From NCBI GenBank assembly GCA_030430565.1, contig JAUIKS010000006.1:62001-126000 (forward strand): a stretch of 64,000 bases of DNA. The letters are read 5' to 3'. The position numbers and the translations under genes were made by a program. This document shows, one piece after another, positions 56,076-64,000 of the stretch (within the stretch, counting starts at the first letter, position 1; each line of letters opens with the position of its first letter). This DNA comes from Polyangia bacterium (GTDB taxonomy: Bacteria > Myxococcota_A > Polyangia > Nannocystales > Nannocystaceae). Below the pieces are notes generated by a model. It was not told the origin of the DNA and made no database searches. It saw nothing but the letters and a program-made list of their open reading frames with translations.

Positions 56076-56744
56076 TCACTGGATCGATATGATCTTCCAC
56101 CCCTGAGCGCTCTGCTCGAGGGTTAGCGCCCGTCCGGGTTCGTAACGGAGCAGGGCGCGCCGCATGTCCGGGGTGTATTCAATCGCCCCAGGTTTCCGTA
56201 CAAGCGCCTCGATCGTATCCGCGCGTCGCTTCCACTCTTTGTGCACCAGCGACGTGAGATCTTCCCCCAGCAGCACGGTCAAAACGCCGGTATCAGCCGA
56301 GCGAATCGCCGCGATCAACGACCGGATCGTAGCCGCGGGCGTCGACATGTTCGGTGTTCCAGGGAGCCCTTCGACGATCTGGTACGTACCGTCGACGTTC
56401 ACCCAGCGGAGCACTTGATCGTCCGCGTGAACCGTCTGGCCGCCACGGATCGCGGCCCGCTTGTTCGCCTCGAGCGACTCGATCGCGGCCAGGGTCGCTT
56501 TGCGCTCGGCCGCCTGCGCGGCCCATCGCTCGCGGAACTCGTCGATGGAGGTGGTCTCGCGGAGCTCGGGGGCGAGCAGCGCGTAGGCGGCGTCCGGATC
56601 GTCTTTTCGCAGCGCCTCGGCGTAGCGAGCCCGCAGCGCCTCGGGGCTGCGGATCTTGCTGCGCGCGCACCCTCCCACGAGCACCAGGGCCAGACCGAGG
56701 AGCGCCCAGCGCGGCGCGGAGGTGAAGCGTGACCGCGAGTGCAT
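56076..56744 (-). CDS. Lipoprotein of unknown function
   Basis: 222 residues. The signal peptide ends in the lipobox LVGGC (about residue 26). The mature part is mostly helical (ALRARYAEALRKDDPDAAYALL, then FRERWAAQAAERKATLAAI) with a second, similar half (TIRSLIAAIRSADTGVLTVLL), suggesting an internal repeat like DUF4878/NTF2-like domains. The gene is 10 bases downstream of nadB on the same strand and may be co-transcribed. No activity can be named. Confidence 0.72.
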   Translation of the reverse strand: MHSRSRFTSAPRWALLGLALVLVGGCARSKIRSPEALRARYAEALRKDDPDAAYALLAPELRETTSIDEFRERWAAQAAERKATLAAIESLEANKRAAIRGGQTVHADDQVLRWVNVDGTYQIVEGLPGTPNMSTPAATIRSLIAAIRSADTGVLTVLLGEDLTSLVHKEWKRRADTIEALVRKPGAIEYTPDMRRALLRYEPGRALTLEQSAQGWKIISIQ

Positions 56745-56754
56745 GGTTGACGAC

Positions 56755-58371
56755 CTAGCGGCTGCGCGGCCCAGAGTACTTGTCCATGATGGTGTTCTTG
56801 GCGAAGTGCTCGCGCGTCGCCTGGTGGTCGAGGGTGTAGTGCAGCCCGCGGCTCTCTCGACGACGACGCGCGCACTCGATGATGAGGTGCCCGACCAGCG
56901 AGATGTTGCGGAGCTCGAGCACGTCTCGGGTGATGCGAAAGCGCCAGTAGTACTCGAGGATCTCGTCGCGGATCAGCTCGATGCGTCGACGGGCGCGCTC
57001 GAGGCGTTTGCTCGAGCGGACGATGCCGACGAAGTTCCACATCAGCGCCCGGACTTCCTCCCAGTTCGCGCTGACCATCACGGCCTCGTCGGAGTTGACC
57101 GCGTTGCCCTCGTTCCACGGCGACACGGTGTCGGGCGGTCCGCGCCCGAAGTCGTCACAGACCTCGGCTGCCCCAGAGGCCAGCACGACCGCCTCGAGCA
57201 GGCTGTTGGAGGCCAGGCGGCAGGCGCCGTGGAGGCCGCTCATGGCGACCTCGCCGATCGCCATGAGCCCAGGGATCTCGGTGCGCCCGTTGCGATCGAC
57301 GACGATGCCGCCGCACATGTAGTGGGCGGCCGGGACGACGGGGATCGAGTCGCGTCGCATATCGATCGCGAGGCTGGTGAGGCGGGCGTGGATCCCGGGG
57401 AAGCGGCGGACGACGAACTCGCCGTCGAGGTGCGTCATGTCGAGCCAGACGCAGCGCTCGCCGGAGCGCTTGAGCTCCGCGTCGATCTCACGCGCGACGA
57501 TGTCGCGGGGCGCGAGGCTGCCCATCGGGTGGCGACCCGCCATGAGCTCGGCGCCGTCCTTCTTGCGCAGGATCCCGCCCTCGCCGCGCAGCGCCTCGGA
57601 GATCAGGAAGGTGTTGGCCTCCGGGTGGTGCAGGCAGGTCGGGTGGAACTGCATGAACTCGAGGTTGGCGACAGAGGCGCCGATCCGGTACGCCATGGCC
57701 ACGCCGTCGCCGGTCGCGACGGGCGGGTTGCTGGTGTAGCGGTACACCCTCCCGGCGCCGCCCGTGGCGAGCACGGTCAGCGGCGCGATGTGGGCCTCGA
57801 CCTGATCATTGTTGATGTCGAGCACGTAGGCGCCGAAGCAGCCGCGCGTGCCGTCGACCTTGGTCCAGCTGAGCAGGTCGATGACCATGTGGTGCTCGAG
57901 CATGGTGATGTTCGGATGCGCGTGGGCGGCCTCGATGAGCGCGCGCTCGACCTCGGCGCCGGTCATGTCGCGAAAGTGGACGACGCGCCGGCGCGTGTGA
58001 CCGCCCTCGCGGCCCAGCTCGAAGGGCGCGTTCTCATCTTCGCTGGTGCGGTCGAAGCGGACGCCGTAGCGATTCGCGAGCCGGCGGACGAGCCCGGGTC
58101 CGCGGGAGACCGCGTGCTGGACCATCTCGCGGTCGCAGAGCCCGGCGCCGACGACCAGGGTGTCTTGGAGGTGCTCGGCGAGCGAGTCATCGTCGGAGAA
58201 CACCGCCGAGATGCCGCCCTGGGCCCAGCGAGTGTTCGATGACTCTCGCTTGTGCTTGGTGAGGATAGTGACGGGGCCGCGGTCCGCGACCTCGAGCGCG
58301 AAGTAGAGCCCTGCGAGGCCGCTGCCCAGCACCAAGTATCGGCATCTGTGAACGGGGGTGGTCGTGTTCAT
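56755..58371 (-). CDS. nadB: L-aspartate oxidase NadB
   Basis: 538 residues. The FAD-binding dinucleotide motif YLVLGSGLAGLYFAL, NTRWAQGGISAVF, and the catalytic/substrate region MQFHPTCLHHPEAN with ALRGEGGIL are classical. NadB oxidises L-aspartate to iminoaspartate, the first step of de novo NAD synthesis. The C-terminal helical domain (RSSKRLERARRRIELI) is present. nadA and nadC are not in the window. It is divergent from the lytic transglycosylase gene. Confidence 0.95.
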   Translation of the reverse strand: MNTTTPVHRCRYLVLGSGLAGLYFALEVADRGPVTILTKHKRESSNTRWAQGGISAVFSDDDSLAEHLQDTLVVGAGLCDREMVQHAVSRGPGLVRRLANRYGVRFDRTSEDENAPFELGREGGHTRRRVVHFRDMTGAEVERALIEAAHAHPNITMLEHHMVIDLLSWTKVDGTRGCFGAYVLDINNDQVEAHIAPLTVLATGGAGRVYRYTSNPPVATGDGVAMAYRIGASVANLEFMQFHPTCLHHPEANTFLISEALRGEGGILRKKDGAELMAGRHPMGSLAPRDIVAREIDAELKRSGERCVWLDMTHLDGEFVVRRFPGIHARLTSLAIDMRRDSIPVVPAAHYMCGGIVVDRNGRTEIPGLMAIGEVAMSGLHGACRLASNSLLEAVVLASGAAEVCDDFGRGPPDTVSPWNEGNAVNSDEAVMVSANWEEVRALMWNFVGIVRSSKRLERARRRIELIRDEILEYYWRFRITRDVLELRNISLVGHLIIECARRRRESRGLHYTLDHQATREHFAKNTIMDKYSGPRSR

Positions 58372-58466
58372 GCGCTGCGCGGGGGCCAGGGTATCAGTTC
58401 GCGACGTACGCGTTTATACTCAAACTCGTCAGCGGCTCCAGCGTGGAGGCGCGCGCACGAGCAGTG

Positions 58467-59279
58467 ATGACGCGGGGGAGACATGCGCGAGTGGGTCGGC
58501 GCTGGCGCCTTGCGAGGCACGCGGTGTGGCTCTCGCCGGCGATCGCGGCGGCGGCGGTCTTCTCGCTCGCGCGCGTCTCGGCGGCGAGCCCGGCGACCTA
58601 CCGCCGGCACGTCGACGCGCAGGGGGTCGTGCACGTGACAAACGTCGAGCGGGCCTCGGAGGACCCGTGGAAGCCGGCGCCGGCGGTCTTGGGGAGCGGC
58701 GGCGAGCGACTCGCCCGCGATGTCGAGGCGCCGGCGGGGACCAGCGATGAGCGCGTGGACCCGCTCTCCGGCGTCGGGCCGCTCGCCGATGTCGTCGGGG
58801 ACATCCACCGCTACGACACGTTTATCGAGGGGGCGGCCCGGCGCTACCAGCTGCCCGAGGCGCTGATCCGCGCCGTCATCCACACCGAGAGCCGCTACAA
58901 CCCCGACGCGGTGAGCCGCGTCGGCGCCATGGGGCTCATGCAGCTGATGCCCGCGACGGCGCGCTACCTCGGCGTCACGCAGCCCTTCGATCCGATGCAG
59001 AACATCTATGGGGGCAGCAAGTACCTGCGGCTGCTGGCGAACAACTTCAACGGCGACATGGTGCTCGTGCTCGCCGGGTACTTCTCGGGCGCGGGCGCGG
59101 TCAAGAAGTACGGCGGCGTACCTCCGCATCCCGGGGTGCGACGCTATGTCAAGGCGGTGCTGCGGCGCTACTACGCGTATGAAGCTCACGAGCGGCGCGC
59201 GGGCGGTGGACTCGGCGGGCCGCGACCGTCGCGGACGGTGATGCCGAGCGTCTCGAGCGACACCGCGGCGAAACCCTGA
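58467..59279 (+). CDS. Lytic transglycosylase (SLT domain)
   Basis: 270 residues from ATG 58467 (a GTG 24 bases upstream is possible). A signal-peptide-like hydrophobic stretch (WLSPAIAAAAVFSLARVSAA) is followed by a DUF4124-like segment (YRRHVDAQGVVHVTN) and a Slt-type catalytic domain: catalytic Glu in HTESRYNPDAVSRVGAMG, LMQLMPATARYLGV and NIYGGSKYL. It cuts peptidoglycan glycan strands in the periplasm. A disordered Gly/Ser tail ends the protein. Confidence 0.92.
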   Translation: MTRGRHARVGRRWRLARHAVWLSPAIAAAAVFSLARVSAASPATYRRHVDAQGVVHVTNVERASEDPWKPAPAVLGSGGERLARDVEAPAGTSDERVDPLSGVGPLADVVGDIHRYDTFIEGAARRYQLPEALIRAVIHTESRYNPDAVSRVGAMGLMQLMPATARYLGVTQPFDPMQNIYGGSKYLRLLANNFNGDMVLVLAGYFSGAGAVKKYGGVPPHPGVRRYVKAVLRRYYAYEAHERRAGGGLGGPRPSRTVMPSVSSDTAAKP

Positions 59280-59325
59280 CGGCGCTGGCGGGGGCGCGCG
59301 GATTCGCGGTACGCTGCCGCCGGAC

Positions 59326-60030
59326 GTGAGCGAAGCGGCGACGACCTCCCATCCCCTCCGCGCGGCCTCGGTCCCCGGCCTGACCGAGTTCGTGTTTAAC
59401 AACCTGATCGTGCCGCGCCAGGACGCGCCGCCGATCTCGTTGACCCCTGGGGGACACCTCTGCATCAACGTCAACAGCGACATGTACGTGCGCGTCGATG
59501 ACGTGCTCCTGCGCGAGGAGGCGTTGAAGGTCGAGGCGCTGGCGAGTCGCGGTCCCGGCGGTCATGAGGCGATGACCGGGATCTCGAAGGTCTCCGGGCG
59601 CGGGACGATGGTCCTGTCCCGCGGGTCCGGCGTGTTTCAGCCGCTCCGCCTGCGCGACGACACCTGCTTCTTCGTCGCGTCGGCCGTGTGGGCCTTCGAT
59701 CGCGGGCTGCTGTGGGAGGGCGGCGTGCTGCCGGGCTCGCGCGGCTCTTCCGAGACCCGGACCGGGCAGGTGCGCGCGGCCGCGGTCTCGCTCCTGCGGC
59801 TCAAGGGCAACGGCCTGCTCGCGCTCCGCTCGTCCGGCGCGTGCGTCGCGATCAAGGTCGCGGCGGACTCTCCGACCCGGGTGCGCGCGCAGGGTCTGCT
59901 CGGCTGGGTCGGTCGCATGATCCCGGTGCTCGAGCCGGGCGGCAGCTACGTGCGCTGTGAGGGCGAGGGCGCGCTGCTCCTCGATCTGCCGGGTCAGCGC
60001 GCCGTGAAGCGCGGGGAGACGCCTGGGTGA
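59326..60030 (+). CDS. AIM24-family protein
   Basis: 234 residues from a GTG at 59326. The pattern GTMVLSRGSGVFQPLRL with FFVASAVWAFD and LLRLKGNGLLALRSSG matches the AIM24/DUF124 beta-helical family. In yeast the relative helps organise mitochondrial cristae; in bacteria the role is unknown. The gene overlaps pgsA by a GTGA junction, so co-expression with phospholipid synthesis is likely. Confidence 0.8.
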   Translation: MSEAATTSHPLRAASVPGLTEFVFNNLIVPRQDAPPISLTPGGHLCINVNSDMYVRVDDVLLREEALKVEALASRGPGGHEAMTGISKVSGRGTMVLSRGSGVFQPLRLRDDTCFFVASAVWAFDRGLLWEGGVLPGSRGSSETRTGQVRAAAVSLLRLKGNGLLALRSSGACVAIKVAADSPTRVRAQGLLGWVGRMIPVLEPGGSYVRCEGEGALLLDLPGQRAVKRGETPG

Positions 60031-60635
60031 GCAGCCGCTTTGATCGCTTCAAGCGGGAGGTCCTGAACCTCCCGAACATGATCACGATCGGCCGGCTCTT
60101 CATGATCCCGCCGGTGCTCCTGCTGATCGACCGCTCGGATCCCTTCAAGTGCCTGATCGCGATGCTGCTGTTCATGATCGCGTCGGCGCTCGACATCGCG
60201 GACGGCTGGCTCGCGCGCAGGCGCGGGCTCGTCACGGTGTTCGGCAAGTTCATGGACCCGCTGGCCGACAAGATCATGGTCATGGCGCTGCTCGTCTACC
60301 TGGTGGCGGACGGGCGCGTGCCGGCGTGGATCGTGGTGCTGCTGCTCGCGCGCGAGTTCTACATCTCAGGGCTGCGGTTGATCGCGGCCAACGAGAGCGT
60401 CGTGATCGCGGCGGGCCCGGGCGGCAAGGCCAAGACTGCGTTCCAGCTCGTCGGGATCTGCTTCATCCTGGTGCACTACCAGTACCGCATGCCGCTGTTC
60501 GGCGCCGATAGTCTGGACTTCGGCGTGGTCGGCTTCTGGCTGCTGATGCTCTCGATCGTGATGTCGTACTACAGCGCGCTCGAGTACACGGTGCTGTTCG
60601 GCCAGGGGATGGCGAGCCGGCGCGCCGACGCCTGA
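60027..60635 (+). CDS. pgsA: CDP-diacylglycerol-glycerol-3-phosphate phosphatidyltransferase-like
   Basis: 202 residues, GTG start overlapping the AIM24-like stop. Four to six membrane helices and the CDP-alcohol phosphatidyltransferase motif DG-x2-AR-x8-G-x3-D-x3-D (DGWLARRR ... FGKFMDPLADK) are complete. The N-terminal LNLPNMITIGRLFMIPP is the usual PgsA start. It makes phosphatidylglycerol phosphate from CDP-diacylglycerol. Other CDP-alcohol transferases cannot be excluded. Confidence 0.88.
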   Translation: MSSRFDRFKREVLNLPNMITIGRLFMIPPVLLLIDRSDPFKCLIAMLLFMIASALDIADGWLARRRGLVTVFGKFMDPLADKIMVMALLVYLVADGRVPAWIVVLLLAREFYISGLRLIAANESVVIAAGPGGKAKTAFQLVGICFILVHYQYRMPLFGADSLDFGVVGFWLLMLSIVMSYYSALEYTVLFGQGMASRRADA

Positions 60636-60672
60636 GCCTGTCGTCTCGCGGCTCCGCTGGCTCGCGCGTGAA

Positions 60673-60704
60673 GAGACCTCGGCGCTGATCTCAGCTGAGG
60701 TCTC
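60673..60704. terminator. Hairpin between convergent pgsA and lspA
   Basis: Outer stem GAGACCTC / GAGGTCTC (60673-60680 and 60697-60704) with an inner GCTGA / TCAGC stem. It lies in the 70-base gap between convergent stops; no T-run. Confidence 0.5.
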
Positions 60705-60705
60705 G

Positions 60706-61323
60706 CTAGCTCTTGGCGGGCTCGGCGTCGTCCTGCTGGGCCTCTTGCTCGGGATCCTGCGCGTGGATCAGCAGGAAGGGGAACAGCAGCGCGACGCCGA
60801 CGACCAGCGCGACATCGGCGATGTTGAAGGTCGGCCAGCGCTTGCCGGGCAGGTAGTAGACGAGGATGAAGTCGACGACCCCGTAGACCTCCTCGCCGCC
60901 GCGCATCAGCGTGCGGAAGAAGCGGTCGTGGAGGTTGCCGAGCGCGCCGCCGATGATCAGGCCGATGGCGAGGAAGCCGTACAGCCGCTTGGTCGGCAGG
61001 GTGCGGACCATGTTGAGCATGTACAGCACGGTCAAGACCGTGATGACGATGAACAGCGGGCGCGCGAAGCCGGTGCCCTCGAGGAAGCCGAAGGCCGCGC
61101 CGGTGTTGAAGCTGAAGTCCAAGTAGAAGAACTTCTCGACGACGGTGACGCGGTCGCGGGCCAGGTGGAGGTTGTGCCAGGCCCAGTGCTTGGTCCAGAG
61201 ATCGAGACCGAGCGAGAGCGCGGCCGCGACGCCGACGGCGATCGCTCGACCGGAGCGGGGCGGCGGCGGCGGCTCGGTGGAGGAGGCCGTTGGCTCGGGG
61301 GTTGTCGCGGGCTCGTCACTCAT
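60706..61323 (-). CDS. lspA: Signal peptidase II (LspA), copy 1
   Basis: 205 residues with four membrane helices. The two catalytic aspartates are in GNLHDRFFR (about residue 131) and FNIADVAL (about residue 168); GAAFGFL is the usual block before TM2. It removes signal peptides from lipidated prolipoproteins at the inner membrane. A disordered Pro/Thr-rich N-terminal tail (residues 1-25) is extra. It lies downstream of lgt in the same leftward cluster. Confidence 0.94.
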   Translation of the reverse strand: MSDEPATTPEPTASSTEPPPPPRSGRAIAVGVAAALSLGLDLWTKHWAWHNLHLARDRVTVVEKFFYLDFSFNTGAAFGFLEGTGFARPLFIVITVLTVLYMLNMVRTLPTKRLYGFLAIGLIIGGALGNLHDRFFRTLMRGGEEVYGVVDFILVYYLPGKRWPTFNIADVALVVGVALLFPFLLIHAQDPEQEAQQDDAEPAKS

Positions 61324-61400
61324 AGGCGGACGTCAAGTCGGCGCAGTGTAGCGCAACGGGTCTTCGCAGCAAGCGATTCTGCGCCTTCGCCGTGGCCGGC

Positions 61401-62270
61401 TCAGGCGGGCGGCTCTCCGGCTTGCCGCGGTCTTCGCAGGTGCCAGGCCGCGAGCACGACGAGGGCAGCGCCGATGGCTTGCGATATCGAGAGCAGCACT
61501 GGCTGGTCCGCGTTGAGGCCGAGCGCGGTCGTGAGCGGGGGGAGCTCGAGGCGCAGGAGGTAGCCGCGCGACGGATCTCCACGGAAGATCTCGGTGATGA
61601 CGCGGAGGAGCCCGTAGCCGAGCGCCCAGCGAGCGCTCTGGACCCAGAGCTGTTCGGGGCCGCGTCGGCGGCGGATCGTCGTCAGGATGAGGAAGAGCAG
61701 CAGCAGGCCCGCGGCTTCGTAGAGCTGCGTGGGGTGCAGCGGGATCGTGTGCTCACCGGCGCGCGGGATGAGCGCGGCGGTGTAGACCACGGATTCGCTC
61801 GGGAATTGGACCGCGAGCGGGAAAGTGCCCTGGCACGGCGCGCCCCAACAACATCCTGCGAGGAAGCAGCCTGTCCGACCGACGGCGTGGCTGAGCGCCA
61901 TCCAGGTGGCCAGAATGTCGCAAATTTCGCCGAGTTTTCGCTCGTATCGCTTCCCGAGCCAGGCGAAGCCGGCGAACACGCCCAGCACGGAGCCGTAGAA
62001 CACGAAGCCCTCGTCGAGATCGAAGATGCGCGCCGGATCGGCGAGATGCTCGAGGGGGCTCGTGAGGACGTAGAGCAGGCGGCCGCCCAGAAACGAGCCG
62101 AAGATCAGCACCAGGTAGAAGTCGAGCAGGAACACGAACGGCGTGTTCACGCCGCGCTGGCGGGCGTCCCACCAGACGCCCGGCCCGATCAGCATGCCGC
62201 CGAGCATGATCAGCGTGCCGTAGCTGTTGAGCGATCCGAGCCACGCCGAGTCGAGAAGGACAGGGTGCAT
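61401..62270 (-). CDS. lgt: Prolipoprotein diacylglyceryl transferase (Lgt)
   Basis: 289 residues, seven or so membrane helices. The Lgt signature region HAVGRTGCFLAGCCWG (classical GRxGNFxN replaced by GRTGCFLAG) and the HPTQLYEA His motif are present, as in the divergent Lgt branch of many deltaproteobacterial groups. It transfers diacylglycerol from phosphatidylglycerol to the lipobox Cys. It is flanked by two lspA genes, so the first two steps of lipoprotein maturation are encoded together. Confidence 0.9.
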   Translation of the reverse strand: MHPVLLDSAWLGSLNSYGTLIMLGGMLIGPGVWWDARQRGVNTPFVFLLDFYLVLIFGSFLGGRLLYVLTSPLEHLADPARIFDLDEGFVFYGSVLGVFAGFAWLGKRYERKLGEICDILATWMALSHAVGRTGCFLAGCCWGAPCQGTFPLAVQFPSESVVYTAALIPRAGEHTIPLHPTQLYEAAGLLLLFLILTTIRRRRGPEQLWVQSARWALGYGLLRVITEIFRGDPSRGYLLRLELPPLTTALGLNADQPVLLSISQAIGAALVVLAAWHLRRPRQAGEPPA

Positions 62271-62282
62271 CAGTCAGGTCAG

Positions 62283-62873
62283 TCAGCCTGCGGGCAGCGT
62301 GTCCCGATCGTCGCGCGAGCTGGGCTGCGGGTACAGCTCGCCGTGTCGGGAGAGGTAGATCAGAAACAGCAGCACGCCGGCGAGCAGCGCCGCGTCCGCG
62401 ATATTGAACGAGGGCCAGCGGCGGCCTGGCCAATAGAACACGACGATGAAGTCGACGACGCCGTGGCGGGTGCCGAGGGTGCGGAAGAGCCGATCGTAGA
62501 GGTTGCCGAGCGCGCCGCCGGCGAGCAGGCCGGCGGCGACGAAGCTGGAGGCGTGTCGCGTCGACATCAACATCACGAGGCGACCGAGGGCGGCGAGCGC
62601 GACGGTGGTGATCGTGATGAAGGCCACGCGCGCCCAGGCTTGGCCGCGGAACATCCCGAAGGCGGAGCCCGTGTTGAAGCCGAACTCGAAGTGCAGGAGG
62701 CCGTCGATGATCCGGCGGCTGTGGCCGCGGACATGTTCCCAAGCCCAGGCTTTGGTCCCGAGGTCGAGCGCGAGCACGAGCGCGAGGACGATGACGACGA
62801 GCAAGAGACGCCCCGCGCGCGAGGGCGGGACGTCTCCGGTGTCTGCCTGGTCTGGCGTCGTCGCGTCGTTCAT
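62283..62873 (-). CDS. lspA: Signal peptidase II (LspA), copy 2
   Basis: 196 residues from ATG 62873 (a GTG at 62885 is less likely). Catalytic aspartates sit in GNLYDRLFR and FNIADAAL; GSAFGMF replaces the usual GAAFG block. About 40-45% of residues match copy 1 by eye, so it is a paralogue, not a recent duplicate. It stops 13 bases before the start of lgt. Confidence 0.93.
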   Translation of the reverse strand: MNDATTPDQADTGDVPPSRAGRLLLVVIVLALVLALDLGTKAWAWEHVRGHSRRIIDGLLHFEFGFNTGSAFGMFRGQAWARVAFITITTVALAALGRLVMLMSTRHASSFVAAGLLAGGALGNLYDRLFRTLGTRHGVVDFIVVFYWPGRRWPSFNIADAALLAGVLLFLIYLSRHGELYPQPSSRDDRDTLPAG

Positions 62874-62937
62874 GCCTGCTCGCACGCGTTCGCCGACATG
62901 ATAGCCGTCGGCGCCGCGGATGCGAGCGAGCGTGGGC

Positions 62938-63939
62938 TCAGGCCGCGTCCGCGCTCGGCTGGCGGAGCAGGTCGAAGAGCGCGGGGCGACGGCGCCGCGG
63001 CCACGACTTCTGCTGCCGGGTCAGCGCGCGCCGGCCCCGAGAGACCCGCTGGTCCATGGCCTGACGCGAGAGCCCCTCGAGCGCGACGGGGCGCTCGGAC
63101 TGCAGGGTCGAGAGCTCTTTGCGCTCGTTGCCCAGCAGCGAGGCGAGCGCGTTCTCGAGGAGCACAGACTCCGGCAGTCGCAGCTCGCGGAGCGCGGAGC
63201 GGAGGCGGGCGCGCATGCGGAGCTCCTCGCGGAAGTCCTCGCCGGAGGCGCGAAGCAGGTCGGCGCGGTCGGCCGCGTCGCGCGCGACGGCGACGGTCGC
63301 GGCCGCGTGCATCACGGAGAGCGGTCGAATCTGCGGGTCGCGGATGGCGGGCTCCTCGAGCAGCAGGAACATCTCGCGCCACGCGATGGTGTCGATGTCA
63401 GCCTCCTCGCCGCCCACGAGCTCGTAGTCCTCGGTGCTGAGGGTCGTGATCAAGAGGCGCAGACGCACCGACTCGAACACCAAGAGCTCGGCGAGCGCGG
63501 ACTGCAGCTCCTCGACGCTGTCGGGGTCTTCGTCCGCCTCGTAGTCGGCCGCGTCGACGAGTTCATCCGCGACGTGGCCGTCGTGGGCGTGCTCGACCAG
63601 CGTGCGCTGGAGCTGGGCGAGGGCTTGCAGCTGCTCCGGCGGGACCGGGGTGTCAGACGCGCCGGTCAGGGGCGCGACGAGCGGCTCGAAGTCGCGGGGG
63701 ATCTCGAGGAAGAGCGCGTCTCGCAGACCCTGGTGAAACGCGCTGAGGTTGGGAAAATCGGGCGAGCGCACCGCCTCGGGCAGGGGCACGTCGAGTCGTC
63801 GCGCGCGGACGACCTCCTGCGCGAGTTCGTCGAGCTCGGCCTGGACCTCTCGCATATCGAGCAGGGGCGCTCCCGCGCCGGCCTTTCCGGAGTTCGTGGG
63901 CACAGGCAGCGCATGGGTTACGGCAGACGAGAGATTCAT
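62938..63939 (-). CDS. Unknown helical protein
   Basis: 333 residues from ATG 63939; a start 15 codons upstream is possible. No signal peptide or membrane helix. The sequence is mainly acidic helices (EELQSALAELLVFESVRLRL, EEADIDTIAWREMFLLLEEP) with a basic C-terminus (TRQQKSWPRRRRPALFDLLR). I recognise no domain. It may be co-transcribed with the lspA-lgt genes to its left (64-base gap). Confidence 0.65.
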   Translation of the reverse strand: MNLSSAVTHALPVPTNSGKAGAGAPLLDMREVQAELDELAQEVVRARRLDVPLPEAVRSPDFPNLSAFHQGLRDALFLEIPRDFEPLVAPLTGASDTPVPPEQLQALAQLQRTLVEHAHDGHVADELVDAADYEADEDPDSVEELQSALAELLVFESVRLRLLITTLSTEDYELVGGEEADIDTIAWREMFLLLEEPAIRDPQIRPLSVMHAAATVAVARDAADRADLLRASGEDFREELRMRARLRSALRELRLPESVLLENALASLLGNERKELSTLQSERPVALEGLSRQAMDQRVSRGRRALTRQQKSWPRRRRPALFDLLRQPSADAA

Positions 63940-64000
63940 GGCGTTCCTCGACGACCGGTTTAAGCACGCCGCGAGGTGACGCAAGGGGAGCTCAACGGGC

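Overview
The window reads as ordinary chromosomal sequence of a high-GC bacterium, very probably a member of the Myxococcota. The evidence is indirect but consistent: a CarD-type regulator, two DUF4388 (PATAN) proteins, a very large Ser/Thr kinase-nSTAND-PEGA-FGE protein, several orphan signalling genes, and many secreted lipoproteins with Thr/Asp-rich linkers, DUF4215 Cys repeats, a fibrinogen-like domain or an ADYC domain. The genus cannot be fixed from the sequence alone. I see no rRNA, tRNA, CRISPR array, insertion sequence or prophage.

Layout. 1-5.4 kb: the end of a sigma54-type AAA+ regulator, rsmE, a CAP-domain lipoprotein, a Cys-rich lipoprotein and a DUF4388 protein. 5.4-9.2 kb: thiC with a TPP riboswitch, a DUF4215/fibrinogen-like lipoprotein and a HIT protein. 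9.2-13 kb: a PspF-like sigma54 activator divergent from a PhoB/PhoR-like two-component pair. 13-20.4 kb: an Omp85-like barrel, a neutral-ceramidase-like lipoprotein, a zinc-ribbon protein, an OYE-family oxidoreductase and bioB. 20.6-24.1 kb: the E1alpha-E1beta-E2 genes of a 2-oxoacid dehydrogenase. 24.1-32.9 kb: an ADYC lipoprotein, the giant kinase, a histidine kinase, an HSDL2-like SDR and a small coiled-coil protein. 32.9-37.4 kb: an ABC transporter whose permease is fused to an M1 peptidase. 37.7-48 kb: an Hpt protein facing a nine-gene leftward lipid gene run. 48.2-49.9 kb: mqnB-mqnD of the futalosine menaquinone route. 50-55.7 kb: a PduO adenosyltransferase, a DUF4388-roadblock protein, a NuoH-like lipoprotein-anchored membrane protein, a macro-domain protein and CarD. 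56-64 kb: a lipoprotein, nadB, a lytic transglycosylase, an AIM24-like protein, pgsA, an lspA-lgt-lspA cluster and an unknown protein.

The most interesting parts are (i) the leftward run HAD-like, two FAR/thioester-reductase-like proteins, pyruvyltransferase-like, enoyl-CoA hydratase-like, ACP, AMP-ligase, diacylglycerol-kinase-like and LPLAT (38123-47929), most of it joined by 1-4 base overlaps, which looks like a dedicated pathway for an unusual lipid or fatty alcohol; the HAD-like member has lost both catalytic aspartates; and (ii) a NuoH (complex I subunit 1)-like membrane module that lacks the quinone-loop motif and sits behind a lipoprotein signal and an Ig-like domain (52905-54410). 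The lipoprotein-processing cluster with two lspA genes fits the abundance of lipoproteins in the window.
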